Origin: Spongilla lacustris
Lineage: Eukaryota > Porifera > Demospongiae > Spongillida > Spongillidae
Direction of reading: 5' to 3'
Assembly (NCBI GenBank): GCA_949361645.1
Contig: OX442427.1
Span: forward strand, 4,468,016-4,532,015
DNA: 64,000 bases
The notes beneath the pieces were generated by a model. It was not told where the DNA came from, did no database searches, and saw nothing but the letters and a program-made list of their open reading frames with translations. The first letter of the stretch is position 1, and every line of letters starts with the position of its first letter. Positions 12,878 to 26,400 of this stretch are shown here, piece by piece. A program made the translations under genes and the position numbers.

Positions 12878-14754
12878 CTAGTTTTTGCGAGCTCCCTTTT
12901 TCTTCATAGAAATTGTGCATTGAGGGCAATACCATTTTCCCTTTGGTGGTTCAGTTATTCCAACACAGCCATAATGAAACCACTCAATCTGACACTAAAA
13001 AAAACAATAAAATGTAAGTGCATGTACATGTATCTTGCGGTGCATACTTACTTCAGAATTATCACATCCAACCATTTCTCCATACGAAACCTAAATGTGT
13101 CAAGTAGCAAAAGGTCACAAGCAATATTCATTGTGCACATTAAATGCATGCCTGGTTGCAGAGGCAGTAACGAGGTTCATTTGGATCAACATCTGACCAT
13201 CCAACTAAGTCTTGTACTGGTTCAGCAATGACAAGTGTGTTCTGAATATTTGATCTACAAAATAACTCATTAAGATGGAAATCTGACACATGTAAAACAA
13301 ATGCAACCTTTTCTTGTTTAATTTTGTGTCAGCGGGTACAAAGGTCAGAGGAGGCTTTCCTCCAGTGCCTGTATACAAACTTGAAGGTGACGTGAGATGA
13401 TCTTCAAGGTCTGTCAAAAAGTCATTCTCATTCTCTGAAGATATATTTAGTGCAGATAAGCGTTCTCGTCTAAAATAAAATGAAAAGGCCATTAAAGTTA
13501 TGTGTACCATTCATGGTACCACATACTTTAGACTTCTTGACGATGATGTGGGAGAACCACGATTAGAATGGGGAGGACTAAAATCCTCAAAATCTCCATT
13601 AGTAAAATCATCAGGCTGCAAAAGACTAGGCCGGTGTCGTTCTAATACAATGAGTGAGTCATTACCAATTAAGTAACATCAACAGCTTACTGTGTCCAGG
13701 CTGTGGTTTTTCTGGGCTAGGTGGTTTGTCTAGTTCATAAGATTCTGCAAAACAGCAGAAGCATGTACATATGTATATGTCTCACTCCCCGAGCCCTAGC
13801 ACTCATAAAACATGTATGTAATACCCTACATTTCACTCACCCAACTTTCCTACCACATTAAGTACAATGTCAACCAGACCCAAAATTGTAATCAATCTTA
13901 CTCTGTTCTAATAGTTCAGTAATCCCAGCTGTGTCAGCTTCCAACTCTATAGTGAATCTGTTCAAATCTTGATCTAATCTTCGTATGTGTCTATCAAACT
14001 AGAACAAATGTGAAGACAACTGCAAACTAAATATATAGTCCATTACCAGTTCACACATATCAGTTGATAGTTTCATCTTCTCAGAGGATTCTGACACACA
14101 TTTTTCATATTCCTATATAAAGTACTTAATGCCATGTATGCAATGCTAAATAATACCTGAACGAGACTCTGATATTGATGTTCCCTCCAATCTTGTTTAT
14201 TTTTCCGTGAAAGTGTGAAAAACGTTTTGGTGCGATCATTCAGACTTTCCAGCTGACCTAAAATAGCATTGCAGGAAGAAAAAAAGTGGCTGCTATAAGA
14301 GATAACTTAACTATACCTTGAATCTTCTCATCAAGTTTTTGAATCTGAACAAGTCGTGCTTTTATCTCAGATGGCAGAAGCTCGACAACTATATGGAAAT
14401 TAAGTTGAAATCATCACACGAATCACTGGACGGTAGAAAACTGGCTATAGTTCACAAAGAGCTGTCTAGCTTTTTCCATGTAAATAGCACACTGGGAACG
14501 AGCAATTTTAAATATTAACTTAAGAAGGAAGGGGCGGTCAGCCTCAGGCCAGGAGGTGCACTGTATAACTAGTTCATTTAGTATCGTACATTTACTCATA
14601 AGGCCCCACATAAGTACTAGTAATTCCATTGCTAGTATTATTTGTCGAACCAACGCAACAAGCGTCACTGTTATAAGCAGGGATCCGAATTACTACGCAT
14701 AATGTACTTACTTTCCAAATAGTCTTCCAAGTAGTGCATCGTAGCAGAGAGCAT
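12878..14754 (-). CDS. ING3: ING3, inhibitor-of-growth PHD-finger protein
   Basis: ING3 is the histone H3K4me3-reading subunit of the nuclear NuA4/TIP60 acetyltransferase complex. Eleven minus-strand exons join in frame: 14712-14739 (or -14754), 14317-14388, 14157-14257, 14047-14112, 13902-13998, 13691-13744, 13527-13641, 13308-13469, 13152-13254, 13052-13090, 12878-12994. From the ATG at 14739, which gives an ING3-like MHYLEDYLE start, the product is 317 aa; an in-frame ATG at 14754 would add five residues. The N-terminal ING domain includes [10 protein letters not shown] and [16 protein letters not shown], the ING3-type reading. The C-terminal PHD finger runs [45 protein letters not shown] and has the Cys4-His-Cys3 ligands. 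The linker is shorter than in human ING3 (418 aa). The intron after CNQ appears to use a GC donor. The 13308 donor (GTTGCA) is weak, so that boundary is less certain. Confidence 0.95.
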
Positions 14755-15635
14755 AGATGTTATCTCTCGAAGCTTTAAAAAAGGTAGATTTCAATGTTAT
14801 CACGTGATTTTATTTGACACATAAACATGCTTAAATTTTGTAGGAACGAAAAAGCGTTTGCGTTCTTGACCGCCCATATTGTCAGGCAGCGGAATAAAAA
14901 GAGTAGGCTGCTAGTTTCTGTATGTATGTGCGTGTGTGAGAGAATCAGTTGCACGGTTGCATATGTTTGTAGGATTGTGTTTTGTATATCATGTATGTGC
15001 TAGCTTTGGAACATCTTTATAATATTGCTTTTGGGGGGTTCAAAACTCGCTGAGGGGAAAATCAGCTTTTGCTAAATGTTATTAAGTTGTTCATAGGTTC
15101 CTCTTAGAAAGAAACATGTACAAGGTTTTTTCCCCGGCTACAACCAAGTCTATTTCTAAGAGGAACCTATAGAGCAAAAGGGGCTGAAGCCTAAGTAAGA
15201 AAGAACTTCCATTTGTTAAATTTAAACTTTACTTGTATAAACATCAAGCTCAACATTGAGTACTCTTGTTGCATGTAGACCTACTACTAGGGATGTGTTT
15301 CATAGTAAATGCAAACACAAACTGCTAGCAAATGCTTCAGTCCATAACAAAGATGATTAATAGATCTAGATTTTAAATTAGATGCCAAGAACAACAAAGA
15401 GGGCAAACAAGAGCTGTAGCACTTTAAAATTTGGGTCGGCATTGCTCTCTGTAGGGTGCAGATTGAAGCAGCATTCAGTACCATTAAGTTACTCATCAAT
15501 CAGAATTAGACTTTTTTTTACATTATTAAAACTGAGAACTATGGCCCTATAGTATGTTTGGAAGTGCTGACTGCTGTATTAAATATAACTTGTAAGTTTT
15601 GCAATTAAGGATTGCTTCTTGGTTGTCTCCATTAG
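14755..15635. promoter_or_regulatory. Putative bidirectional upstream region of ING3 and GPS2
   Basis: ING3 starts leftwards at about 14750 and the first recognised GPS2 exon begins rightwards at 15636. The intervening approximately 880 bp should contain both promoters and the missing GPS2 first exon. No TATA box or clear initiator is recognisable. It includes a hairpin at 15093-15170. A minus-strand frame at 15287-15499 resembles no family confidently. Confidence 0.4.
15093..15170. repeat. 18-bp perfect inverted repeat (hairpin)
   Basis: ATAGGTTCCTCTTAGAAA (15093-15110) is repeated inverted as TTTCTAAGAGGAACCTAT (15153-15170) with a 42-nt spacer. It may be a small MITE remnant or a structured element in the shared upstream region. 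Confidence 0.9.
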
Positions 15636-18600
15636 TTGAGAATGACAATCGTTTAGCACAAGATGGTCAGAGAGATGAAGATGGTGCAAATCTTACAGCA
15701 AATGAGTGTGGCCAAGTGCCAAGTACTAAACCAAATGATGAACACTGCAGTCCTGTTCCAGCCATGAAAGAACCCGAAGAAACAATTGAAGATATTGAAC
15801 AGCAGGTAGGATTGTGTATTTAATTTTTAAACCTTACCTCTACAAGGGCAGACATACAGTATATACCAAACTGATGAATTTGCAATTACACTAAACATGA
15901 AAAACCCTTTGCACAGCAAATACTAAATATCGTCCACCTTGTTAGCTAAGAATGATTTTGAGGACAATATTAGGAGGATCAACTTAATATTTAAATTGCA
16001 ATGAATTCTGATGGGTCAAGGATTTGAAGTAAGCCATACAATTTTGCATTTATCACACCCAGAAAACGAAAATAATATTTATTTTTTTAGAAATACTCCT
16101 AGGCAGCCAGAAGCCAGAATTGTGAATTTCTCATAAATCAGAAGAAGAGCCCATAGTGAATGTTGTTAGTCAATTAATGGATAAAGAAAATGATACTGGC
16201 ATCCAATCTGACAAAACCTTGCTAGAGTCCTTTTCTATGCTTGTTGGTGACTGTAATAGTTAATTAGAAGGGCAGGTTGTGTGTGTGTGGGGGGGAGGAG
16301 TATAGCTGTTTAAAGGTACATTGGAATGCAAATGTTGCGTATTAAAGTACATTATGTAAGGTTTTTCTTGTATTTGTACAGATTGAGAACTGCCAGAAAA
16401 AATTGGAGTCATATAAGGAGGAGAAGCATATACTCTTTCAGGAACTAAAGAAGGTACTGCATGATGAAGATGAAAGAAAGAAGCACAAAGAACTCGAGCT
16501 GAAGCAGCAGTATGTGCATTTTTGTGGTCAACTACTGTTGCTATAGGTAACATATACCCTTAGTAGTGGGGAACTAAATAGTTATAATTATATGGTATCG
16601 AAGTTAGTTAAATAACTGATTTGATTTGTACATGTACATATTTATGGATGGGAATAAATAGGTTTGCATTTTTAATAATCACATTTTACCAGCAAGTTGA
16701 ATTAAGATGAATCCGAATTGGTGATTGTTTTAAGTTAGTTATTGTCCAATTTTGTACATTACTATACATGTAGTTTCTGAACCATATGTATAATTTTGTT
16801 ATTAGAAGCAAATATCATTAGCTGATCCTCATGAAATCCTGTTTATTCTTATCTATACCAGCATTGGAATTTATATTTTCAACGTAGTCAGGATCACAAA
16901 TACATGTACATGTATGAATGATCTTCTGTCAGGTTATTCAGTTTTTGTGTTGCACTTCTCTGCTTTTAAAATTTAAGTTATCTACATGTAAGTTCCTTTT
17001 TTTGTGGGATTTGTCATTCCAAAAATATCTTGCTTACAATTCTTTCTGCAATAATATAAACAAGGTCCTATATTGTTTCATACATCTAGTTCCATACCTG
17101 TCATTTATAGTTTTTAGTTCCATACGTCTCATTTGTTGTTTTGAGGCGATAAGTAGACTGCATATTGGAAGCTACATGGCTCCAGTAACTATGTCTTGAC
17201 TATGAAAAGAAGCTATACCAAAGCTGATGTGGGTACATAATTTGTTAAATCCCTTCGCACTCTTTGTCTGTTCATGTGGGCATCTTTGTTACAGGAATGA
17301 CAGCAACATTCATAATGAACCTGAGAAGGCTACGAATGGAAATGACAACTCTGCTGACTCTAAGTCAGTAGTGGTTGTTGGTGTCACTGAGCAGCAGCAA
17401 CCACTGCAACAATCACCACCATCACAACAACAACAACAACAACAACAACACCAGCAGCCACAGGAGAGGTATTCTCAGACTATTACTGGTGTCAAGCGCT
17501 CTCTTCCAACCTCACCTGAACTTGCTCAACCGGATTCTGGAACACCACTGGCGAAACACCATCGGGGACCACTTCTGCCTAATCCAGACACTCCAATTAT
17601 GTTTGGAAGATCAGGTGCCATAAAGTTGCTGGCATTGTTGTTGACACTGTAATGTTAACCTGATTGCAGTTTGATGTTATTGTTTGGGCATACATGTACA
17701 TGTAGCTCTGTTAGTTTAGCCTACATGTAAATGATTGATTGGTCCTTAAACTTTGAGACTCGCAAGTCATGATTGCTGAGAATAATAGAGGATCAGTTCA
17801 TTGATGACATGGTGTCCTTGAGCCATAGGTTTATATGCTCGAATTGTTCCTGAGTCTGTTAGAGGTTCTAATTTTGGTCTCACACTTCTAGGATAAATGT
17901 TAGGACTGTCATATCATTTTACTACTATAGTGTGTGTGTGTTCTATAGGGGGATACATGTAGTGCAGAATAGGTAACAGCAAGCGAAATATGTGTCATTT
18001 ACATATATGTTTGTGTTTTTAGGTGTGCCATACATTGGTGGTCCAAGACGACCATATGGACCAAGATCCCACTATGGAGGTGGGCCCAGACAGGTGTATC
18101 ATGACCCTCGATTCAGTCAGTCTCATGTGCACATGCAGGATATGCATGGTCAGGGTATGTTGTCCCTTTATTGTCTATTGTATATCATGTGCTTTATCAG
18201 TGGTACACGATGTACATGTATGTATATGTGGATCTATGTTTCCTCTTCCAAAAGACAGCAGTGTGCAGCCATTGTTGAATAACATTTTTGCAATAGGAAA
18301 CACAACTGTCCAAATAGTCAAGTACTTGCTGTTTCAATAGTGTGCTAATTTACTGTTTTTAGTAAGCCAAGTACCTGCTGATGAATTACAAATCAGACAC
18401 ACTAGTTGAAAAAGAATGATGATCTGGGAAAGATCACACCATGACCTACAATATTGTTGGGATGTAACTTTGACATTTCATTGTATTGATGCGATGTAGG
18501 GGTAAAACACGCGCTGGCATCATCCAATAATAACGATGAGTGTATGTACATGTATGTGTGTCTTATGTGAATATTAGTAAATCTTTTATGCACATGTAGA

Positions 18601-18807
18601 ATTTATTATATATAATTAAAAAATATTAGTAAATCTTTTATGCACATGTAGAATTTATTATATATAATTAAAAAATCGTTTACTGTATTTAGGTCTGCCA
18701 CCACCGTGTCCAATTACTCCCACAACTCCTCATGCCATGTCCTTTCCTCATCTTTCAACTGTTCCTGAATTCCATGGTACAGTTTGTGTATTGATTGTGT
18801 GCGTGAA

Positions 18808-18898
<91 letters not shown>

Positions 18899-20388
18899 AA
18901 CTTAATATACAATAGTATTGTGTTTTTCAAAATTATATCTATTAAGTAGTGTGTATTAACACTACAGTTATGTACATGTAATTGATTAGGAAAGATTTGA
19001 AAAATACAGTATGTACATGTACACATACCATATTGACACATTTCACATACAACAGCATTGTACATGTTCTTTTTTAAGGCTGAACATTTAGGGTAAAAAA
19101 AAATTAAGGCTAACAGCATGCATAAGTACATGTATTGGTTGATCAGTAATATTTGAAAGTAAGTAGACTTAGGGATTAAGTAAAAGTAATTAAATATCCA
19201 TATTATTATATAAATAAATACATGTAGGATTAATAAAAACAGGTGAAATTCTCATGAGTTACTTTTCTGGCTTGCTCTCAAGATTGCCTGACCCTCTAAA
19301 TCGCGCTTAAAAATGCTAAGTTCTATGTGCTTCGTTTTAACTGAATATGCACCTGATGATGTTACCACATTAATTTTATTACATAACTCTTGTGTTTTGA
19401 AACACAGCAAGCAGTGGTGTGGTTGCCTAATGGCCTGGGGACCAATTGTATATGACCTCGATGTGGATGTGTGTTCAATATTCTCTTTCCGGCTTGAAAG
19501 AGGCATAAATACATGTACAATACATGTATCTTACACTGAGTCTCAGTTTCATGAGTGACCCTCTACATCATATCAGTACATACTGCTTGTACAAAGCAGT
19601 GAATGTGGCAACACTCCTTTTCTAAATAGCCCAAGACATGTGACTGACAGTGACTGATACAATATTACATGTATGATTATGTATCATTTCCTGGGATATA
19701 ATTATATATATTTGCATCTTAACTACAGGGGTTCAAACTTTTCAGTTTGCAAACAGCCCTCAAATGTCTCCTTTTTCTACTAGTACAGATAGGTCAGTAG
19801 CTTTTAATACTGTATTGCCTTTGACTTGCATATGTTTGCTGATATTAATTCCCCATCTAGTCAACAAGCAGTTCAATCTGCTATTCAGGGAGGATACCAT
19901 CCTGCTGATGTACAAGGACAGCACAATATATATTCTTCTGATATGCACTTACAACTTCAGTCTTCAGATCCCCAACTACAAATGCAGGCTTTTGGGCATC
20001 AAGATTCACCACATTTCTTGTGCCAAGTATGACACTATAATGATTTTAATCTTCAAGTTGTACTTACGTGTATACACATGTATTTACATGTGACTCATTC
20101 TAGTACAACATTTCAACCATAATTATACATCTAGTGAGATTATGACTTTTTGCAATTTTTTTATTTTAAAACAGCCAACACCTCTATTTGCTGACTACAT
20201 TCAGGGTGGGGCATATGTAAATCTTGATCCACGTCACCAGAAAATGGAGCAGCCTCTCAAATTGGTAAGACTCAGTGGCTTTCCTTATGTATATAAATTA
20301 AATGTTATTTCACAAGGAGTCACCTCCAAGGAGCCCAGCATGTGGCAGTCGAAAACACTCCATGTCAAGAGGACTATCTCTGTCATGA
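15636..20388 (+). CDS. GPS2: GPS2-like, G-protein pathway suppressor 2 (corepressor subunit)
   Basis: GPS2 is a stable subunit of the nuclear NCoR/SMRT-TBL1-HDAC3 corepressor; its N-terminal helix assembles with TBL1 and SMRT. Nine exons join with consistent phases: 15636-15805, 16382-16509, 17295-17614, 18023-18154, 18693-18776, 19729-19792, 19861-20026, 20175-20264, 20317-20388 (TGA). The first begins at an acceptor, so the start exon (usually carrying the N-terminal ALHRHI-type helix) is missing from my model. The diagnostic segment spans exons 1-2: EETIEDIEQQIENCQKKLES followed by YKEEKHILFQELKKVLHDED, close to human 'LQEEKHQLFLQLKKVLHEEE'. The rest is low-complexity, with a polyQ tract (about 17390-17460), Pro/Gly/Tyr-rich stretches and a Ser/Arg tail SPPRSPACGSRKHSM. 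A (GT)n run and a 52-bp duplication lie in its introns. The orthology call rests on the coiled-coil segment. Confidence 0.85.
18571..18676. repeat. 52-bp tandem duplication before a GPS2 exon
   Basis: A unit containing AGTAAATCTTTTATGCACAT and ending in a TATATAATTAAAAAAT tract occurs twice, starting at 18571 and 18623. It ends 16 bp before the acceptor AG of the 18693 exon, so it duplicates near-acceptor intron sequence. Confidence 0.9.
18811..18898. repeat. (GT)n microsatellite
   Basis: A nearly pure GT run follows the donor of GPS2 exon 18693-18776. Open frames across it on both strands are dipeptide repeats and not genes. Confidence 0.97.
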
Positions 20389-20477
20389 CAAAAACATTTC
20401 ACACTGTTCATATACATATGTGTATTACACATCTTAAACAACAGAAGTGCAAGAAAGCTTTCAAAACACAATGCTGT

Positions 20478-23400
20478 TTATTGTCCGTACCGTTCCATGT
20501 CAATTTCTACTTCCTTTTTGCGTCTAACTATATCCTTGTTTTTCTCCTTGATTTTGTCAATTACCTCATCTAAAGTCTTCTCTTTTTCCTGTGGCTGTGT
20601 ATTATTATCCTAGAGAAGCAGCAGCATAAATTATGTCTACAATATCCAGTCATCAAAATGTACATGTATTACACACTCATAAAACAAAAAAATTTGTACA
20701 TGAATTACATTTCAAATAGCACTGTTATTTGGTTCATTAGGTACGTTGTGCTTGACGGAATTTAAAATAATAACTAGTTCGGGAGGAAGGGCAAGCACCT
20801 AAAATAACACTAAATTGATCTTACTTCAGTTGTATGTGTCCTTGTGGTTGCTTTGATTTCATGCTCATTTAATGACTTTGTTATCCGTCTTGCTCTCTCG
20901 ATGTCCTCCTGCCGCACTTCAACTTGTTTCTTCTTCTTCTTGTACTCATCTGCCGTTGCAGTCCCAGCAGTTGCACTTTCCTTTCTGCTGGGACACACAA
21001 ATATACATATTTATATATATATATTGAGTGAAATCATTATTTAAGCACATACATTGTATGTGCTGCATTTACCTTGATTCTTCATGCCTACTTCCTCTTC
21101 TATGTGGTGCTGGTCCAAGTCTACTAGCAAGAGATGGTCTTAGTTGAGGTTTTGGTTCTTCATGATAGTGCACCAATCTTTCTTCCTTCTTCCGCTCTAT
21201 TGAAGCAGAACCATATCACATGCCAGGGTATGACCTGTCAAAATGCCTACGTATTGCAGACTTGCTAAGATATAGCCTCTCTTTTACTGGTAACCTCTCA
21301 CTGTCCTTCGTCTTGAACCGCTTTCGGTCCGGTGAGACTCTGATTGGAGATCGAATTACAACCTCATCACGTTGTTCTGGGCCATCAGGTGATTTCGTGA
21401 CAGCAGGTGGATCAGGAACTGGGGGTGGATAAATGGTTCACATGTGCTCAGTAAAGCAGCATGTCTCGCTGGCTTCATACATGTACATGTGTATGTCAAC
21501 AACCCCAGTAATAAGAGCTGAATTAGTCTGATCAAGGGTAAAGTACATTGTAAAGTAAAATTCTTGCTCTATTTTATATTATTTCTTTTGGGCAGAGGAA
21601 ACCAACCTCACTATTGTACATTAGTAAAACACAATGTACAAAACCCACTAATTGCAAAGTGGTTCTGTGTATACAAAGCAACGTATTGTCAGCAAGTGCC
21701 TCTATCTTAAAAGATCCCGCATCAAATGGAGAAGTGGGCTGGGGTTTGATGATGGTGCTTCTCTGGCCTCTATTTCATGTTTTAAATATTAAACGATAGC
21801 ATACACTACTATAAAGGTCATGAAAAAGCATAATCGAATGAAACAGGGAGCACAATCCTCAAATGCAGCCCACTTCTCCATTTGGTGCCTTGCTGTGACA
21901 TACATGTAACTCGTGCAGTAGTGGCATGAAAGATGATTATTCCAACAGTTCACTTAAACTTGTCCTAAAATTCGGCTACATTTTTGTGACAGAGAACTCC
22001 AATGAATGGAGGACAACACAAGGGGGGAAACATGTACATCACACAGATTTATAGCAGCAAAAACCAGGATATGTTCTGTTGCTGTAAGTAAGAATTCCAA
22101 CACTGAGCTCTGACATACATGTACATTGTATATGTACACGTATCTTCGAAGGTATTAAAATATCAACTACCGTGGTGACCTAGAATTTATTAGGGAAAAC
22201 CATGCCATCAGAACCTCATCTTTTCCCCCACAAAGTCTATTATTCTCACAGTAATAAGAAATAAGAGTCATGGAAATTTTGGTTCACTGTATAAATACAG
22301 TGAATTGGCATAACAAAAAAATGAATTCTACATACAAGTACATGTGTATACAACATTTCTCACTTGAATTAATGGATGGTTCAGTGTTTTTCTCTTCTTT
22401 TTCATTCTCCTGAACATCCAAATCCTCTGGGCGATATACATGTACGTCTATATCATCCATATTCTCATCATAGTCAAGTTCTTCTTCGACCTCCGTCATT
22501 GATGCACCACGGGTATCACTGTTAATGAGATCATAATACATGTATGTTCTGACTGAAACAACAAACTAATACATTGTGTAACTCTAATGCCAATATGAGG
22601 GTTAACTTCTAACATAAAACCTGTTTCTACAAGGAAGCTATTTATGAATAAACCTTGTACCTACATGTACACCAAACATCACAGATCATTTAGAGTAAAG
22701 AACAATGCATACACATACATGTAAATGCACCAAGATCACACACTTACCTTGAACCCAATAATTCTGTACTTTCAGCCATTGGATGTTCACTTGCTGGCTC
22801 AGATGGTTGCAAGTAGTCCCTTTTTAATGAAATTAACAGTAATACTGCGGTTGAGGAAACATAGGCCTTAAAAACCTTGCATGATCTTGTGACTTCTTTC
22901 GGTGACTAGATTCCTGACGCTCTTCTTCAGGTGAATTTTCTGCAATAGAGTGCTCGGTTTCATGGTGCCTTCTTGTGTCATTGCAGTTACTTCTCCTCCT
23001 CTCCTTGGGCTCATTCTGACTGTATGTATTCTGATCAGTCTCACCTCTCTCTTCAACATGCATTCTCTTCTGTGCGAAATCTATTAGCTGCAAGTCTGGA
23101 CTGGCACGTCGCTTTCTGTTTTGAAGATCGCGTGGAACTATTTCCCTCTCATCCTGCTTGCGGTATGAAGCTCTTGGACCTGATGGCAAGACAAGGTCAT
23201 TGTGTGAATCTTGTTTCCTGTCGGTACTTGAGTAAACCTGTGAACTGAGAGATCCAACATGCCTTCCTCTTGAAGACAGGTGCAGTGGGGACCGATTAAT
23301 ACGAGTGTGTCCAAATGATTGATGGGAATCCCCCCTATAGTCAGAACTCTCCTCGCGAGGACGTGAAACTTTTTTGTAAACAATCTCTATTCCTGTCTTA

Positions 23401-26400
23401 GCAGGACTTCTTCTAAGCCTACGAATACCACTATACTGAGGAGTTGCATCAGACTGCAACCTGGAAGATGTTTCCCTCAACCTGGAAGGCTCCTCTCTCC
23501 GTCGCTCAATACTTGATTGCAATCTCCGAGATCCTCTCCTCCTCTCATCACTTGTTTGCAGCCTGGAATGTTGCTCCCTTCTCCTCTCATCATTTGATTG
23601 CAACCTCAAAGGCTCCCTTCTCCTCTCATCATTTGGTTGCAACCTCAAAGGCTCCCTACTCCTCTCATCATTTGGTTGCAACCTCAAAGGCTCCCTTCTC
23701 CTCTCATCATTTGGTTGCAACCTCAAAGGCTCCCTTCTCCTCTCATCATTTGATTGCAACCTCAAAGGCTCCCTTCTCCTCTCCTCATTTGGTTGCAACC
23801 TCAAAGGCTCCCTTCTCCTCTCATCATTTGGTTGCAACCTCAAAGGCTCCCTTCTCCTCTCATCATTTGGTTGCAAACTCAAAGGCTCCCTTCTCCTCTC
23901 ATCATTTGGTTGCAACCTCAAAGGCTCCCTTCTCCTCTCATCATTTGATTGCAACCTCAAAGGCTCCCTTCTCCTCTCAATGTATTGATATCCATGATCA
24001 CTTTCTCCCAGCTTTCTTCGGCCTTGATTACTACCCTGTGCAAGAGACCTTCTAGCAGACTGAGAGATGCGAGGACTGGATGGAACTTTCCCTTGATTTG
24101 CAGATGACCTTTTCATAGGTTCAGTGCGAAACGTATCAGAAGGATATTTCTCATGACTACCATTCTTTTGCATTTCAGCATGGGTTGAGTGGGTAGATTT
24201 TGATGAGGGTGAACTGTATGAGGATGACTCGGAGGTAACAGTTACGCTTGGAGAATTACTCCCACTAGAAGTATAGGAGTGAGATTTGCTGGTAGAGCTG
24301 TAAGTACTGACACTAGGACTTAAAGAGTTATTCTTCAGAGACTCCTTTTCAGTGGGTTTTCTGCTTCGCCGCTCCCCGTGCCCAAATTCCAGTGATGGTC
24401 CATTACATGGCTGTTTGGAAGCCCTTGGCAGTGGGTCAGAAATATGTGACCCTTGTTCCAATCCGGATTTTTGCCTTTGCTTCTTTGAACTTTGATCCAC
24501 AAGCAGTTCATCTATGCCAAAGTCTGCTTCCTAGTACAAACAAACATTTAACTAACGACTTTTTGAGGTAATTAAAAGGCAGATACCTACACATAAATGT
24601 AGATGTATGTAAATATAAATGTACTTACAGCTTGATCATCACGATGACCATCTCCGAGCTTTGAATTTGGCACCAATTTCTGAATAAAAAACAATGTTGT
24701 GCTATAAACCAACAAGTTGTACCCCTCAGAAATACAAAAGCATCCTTTCCTAGGTAATCAATTCCGATTTCTAGGTAAGTCCATCACATTCAATTAATAA
24801 ATAAAGTATAATGATATTCAGAGTCAGGGAGCTCCTGCTTTAGCTTTTGTAGTTTAATAGTTGTATGTTGGGATTTATACATTGAAATAAACCCACAGCC
24901 AATGTGTACTTATGTTAGACTTGCAGTTATGAAAATGTAAATGCAATTCATATGGTTTAAATAAATATATAAACCTACTAGTTAAATATTGAAATTTGTG
25001 TTTAACATGTATTGTGAGGTTTCATATAAATGAATGAATGCGTAATTCCTATAAACCATACACATAAATATACAGGAAGAGATACTGCTCATTATCCTTT
25101 CCTATTTGATACTTTGCTTGTGAGTTATACTCATATTATTATTATTGTATACATTCAATATCATAAACAACAATAACAACAAAAACAGGTTAAAATAAAA
25201 TAAATGCTGACAACTTTTTATTATTATGCAATCAATGCAAGAACACATACATGTACATGTAGCTACATGTAGTTAATTCATGCAAATGCACTGCCTACCT
25301 ACATCAAGGTACATTTGTGATAAAGGACAGAGGATTAGAAAATAATGATGGGATGAGATACTATAAAAACCTGCACACAACTTCTGTGAGATGGGTTGCT
25401 CGGTTCAATGACACCACCAAAACTACAAAGGGATGAACCATGCCTTGCTTTGAAAGCCTCCATCTCCTGCTCAAAGGACAGTAATATTTAGCCATATCAC
25501 AGACTATATGTCTGGGTATCTGTGCCACAACATATTCATATATACACAATGTCACAGATTAGGGATGGCTCGATCAAAAGCAGGTCAGCCTCTTCTTGCA
25601 AATGGGTTTCTTCTCCCCATTGCTGTTCTTTAAAGCTGGACTGGACACCAAGCCATCCTCTAGATTAATGCATCAATCACAGAATACAACTTGAGCAGGG
25701 TCAAAATGGTGTGCAAGACACCATGAGAGTAAGCTAGATTTAAGACTTGCTATCAACTGCCCTAGGCTAGCATATCTTGCCTGAATGAAGTTCCTCTTGT
25801 TGATAATTGTGAATGCAGGATTCACACCAGTTATGGATGCTTCCAGATCAACTAACTCTTAATACATATGCACATGCCCCTGATGCACATACAATGTACA
25901 TGTACTTAAAGTTTAACCATTTCCACAGGATTAGAGAAATGTTAAGATTCCTTGTCTCGTGAGAAGTTCATTTGAAATGGTTCCATCAACAACTCATTTT
26001 ATATGAACCTTAACATGTACATTATGAAACAACCTTAATTGTTGTATGGTGCATCATGATTCTGCTCGGTTTTCTACTTCCACTTCTTCGGTGTGCCATG
26101 TGTATAAGGTATGTGTAGACAGGCCACCTCAGGGTACTTCAAAATTGTTGGCTGAATCCATGAAGATTTACACTCATGGTGCAAACTTTTTGAATTTTGG
26201 TTACCATTTAAGATGCTTTGCTGTATGAACTACGCTGTAGGTGACAACGTCAATGGATGACCTCGAGAGGGGATTGTCACTAAATGGGTGGAATCTTCCA
26301 CCTTGACCAGGTCACAAAAGAGGAATATCTTTTAGAGGCTGCTACCAAAGACCATGTGGTTTAAGTTTTCACAAATGACCTAAGTCAGACGTGGCTAGAC

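Noticed and set aside
20142..20573. A 143-codon plus-strand frame extending the GPS2 exon at 20175
   Set aside because: It reads through a good donor (GTAAGA) and runs antisense into the next gene. Splicing to 20317 gives a tidy Ser/Arg tail instead.
22284..22541. Minus-strand 85-codon frame as a separate small gene
   Set aside because: Only 22364-22518 is coding, as an acidic exon of the RS-rich gene, with phases that fit both neighbours.
23560..23985. CRISPR-like array appearance of regular repeats
   Set aside because: The units are contiguous 39-bp tandem copies without spacers in a eukaryotic coding exon.
23444..24055. A 203-codon plus-strand frame with SSHHLVATSKAPF repeats
   Set aside because: It is antisense to the coding minisatellite of the RS-rich gene, whose minus-strand frame fits exons and splice sites.
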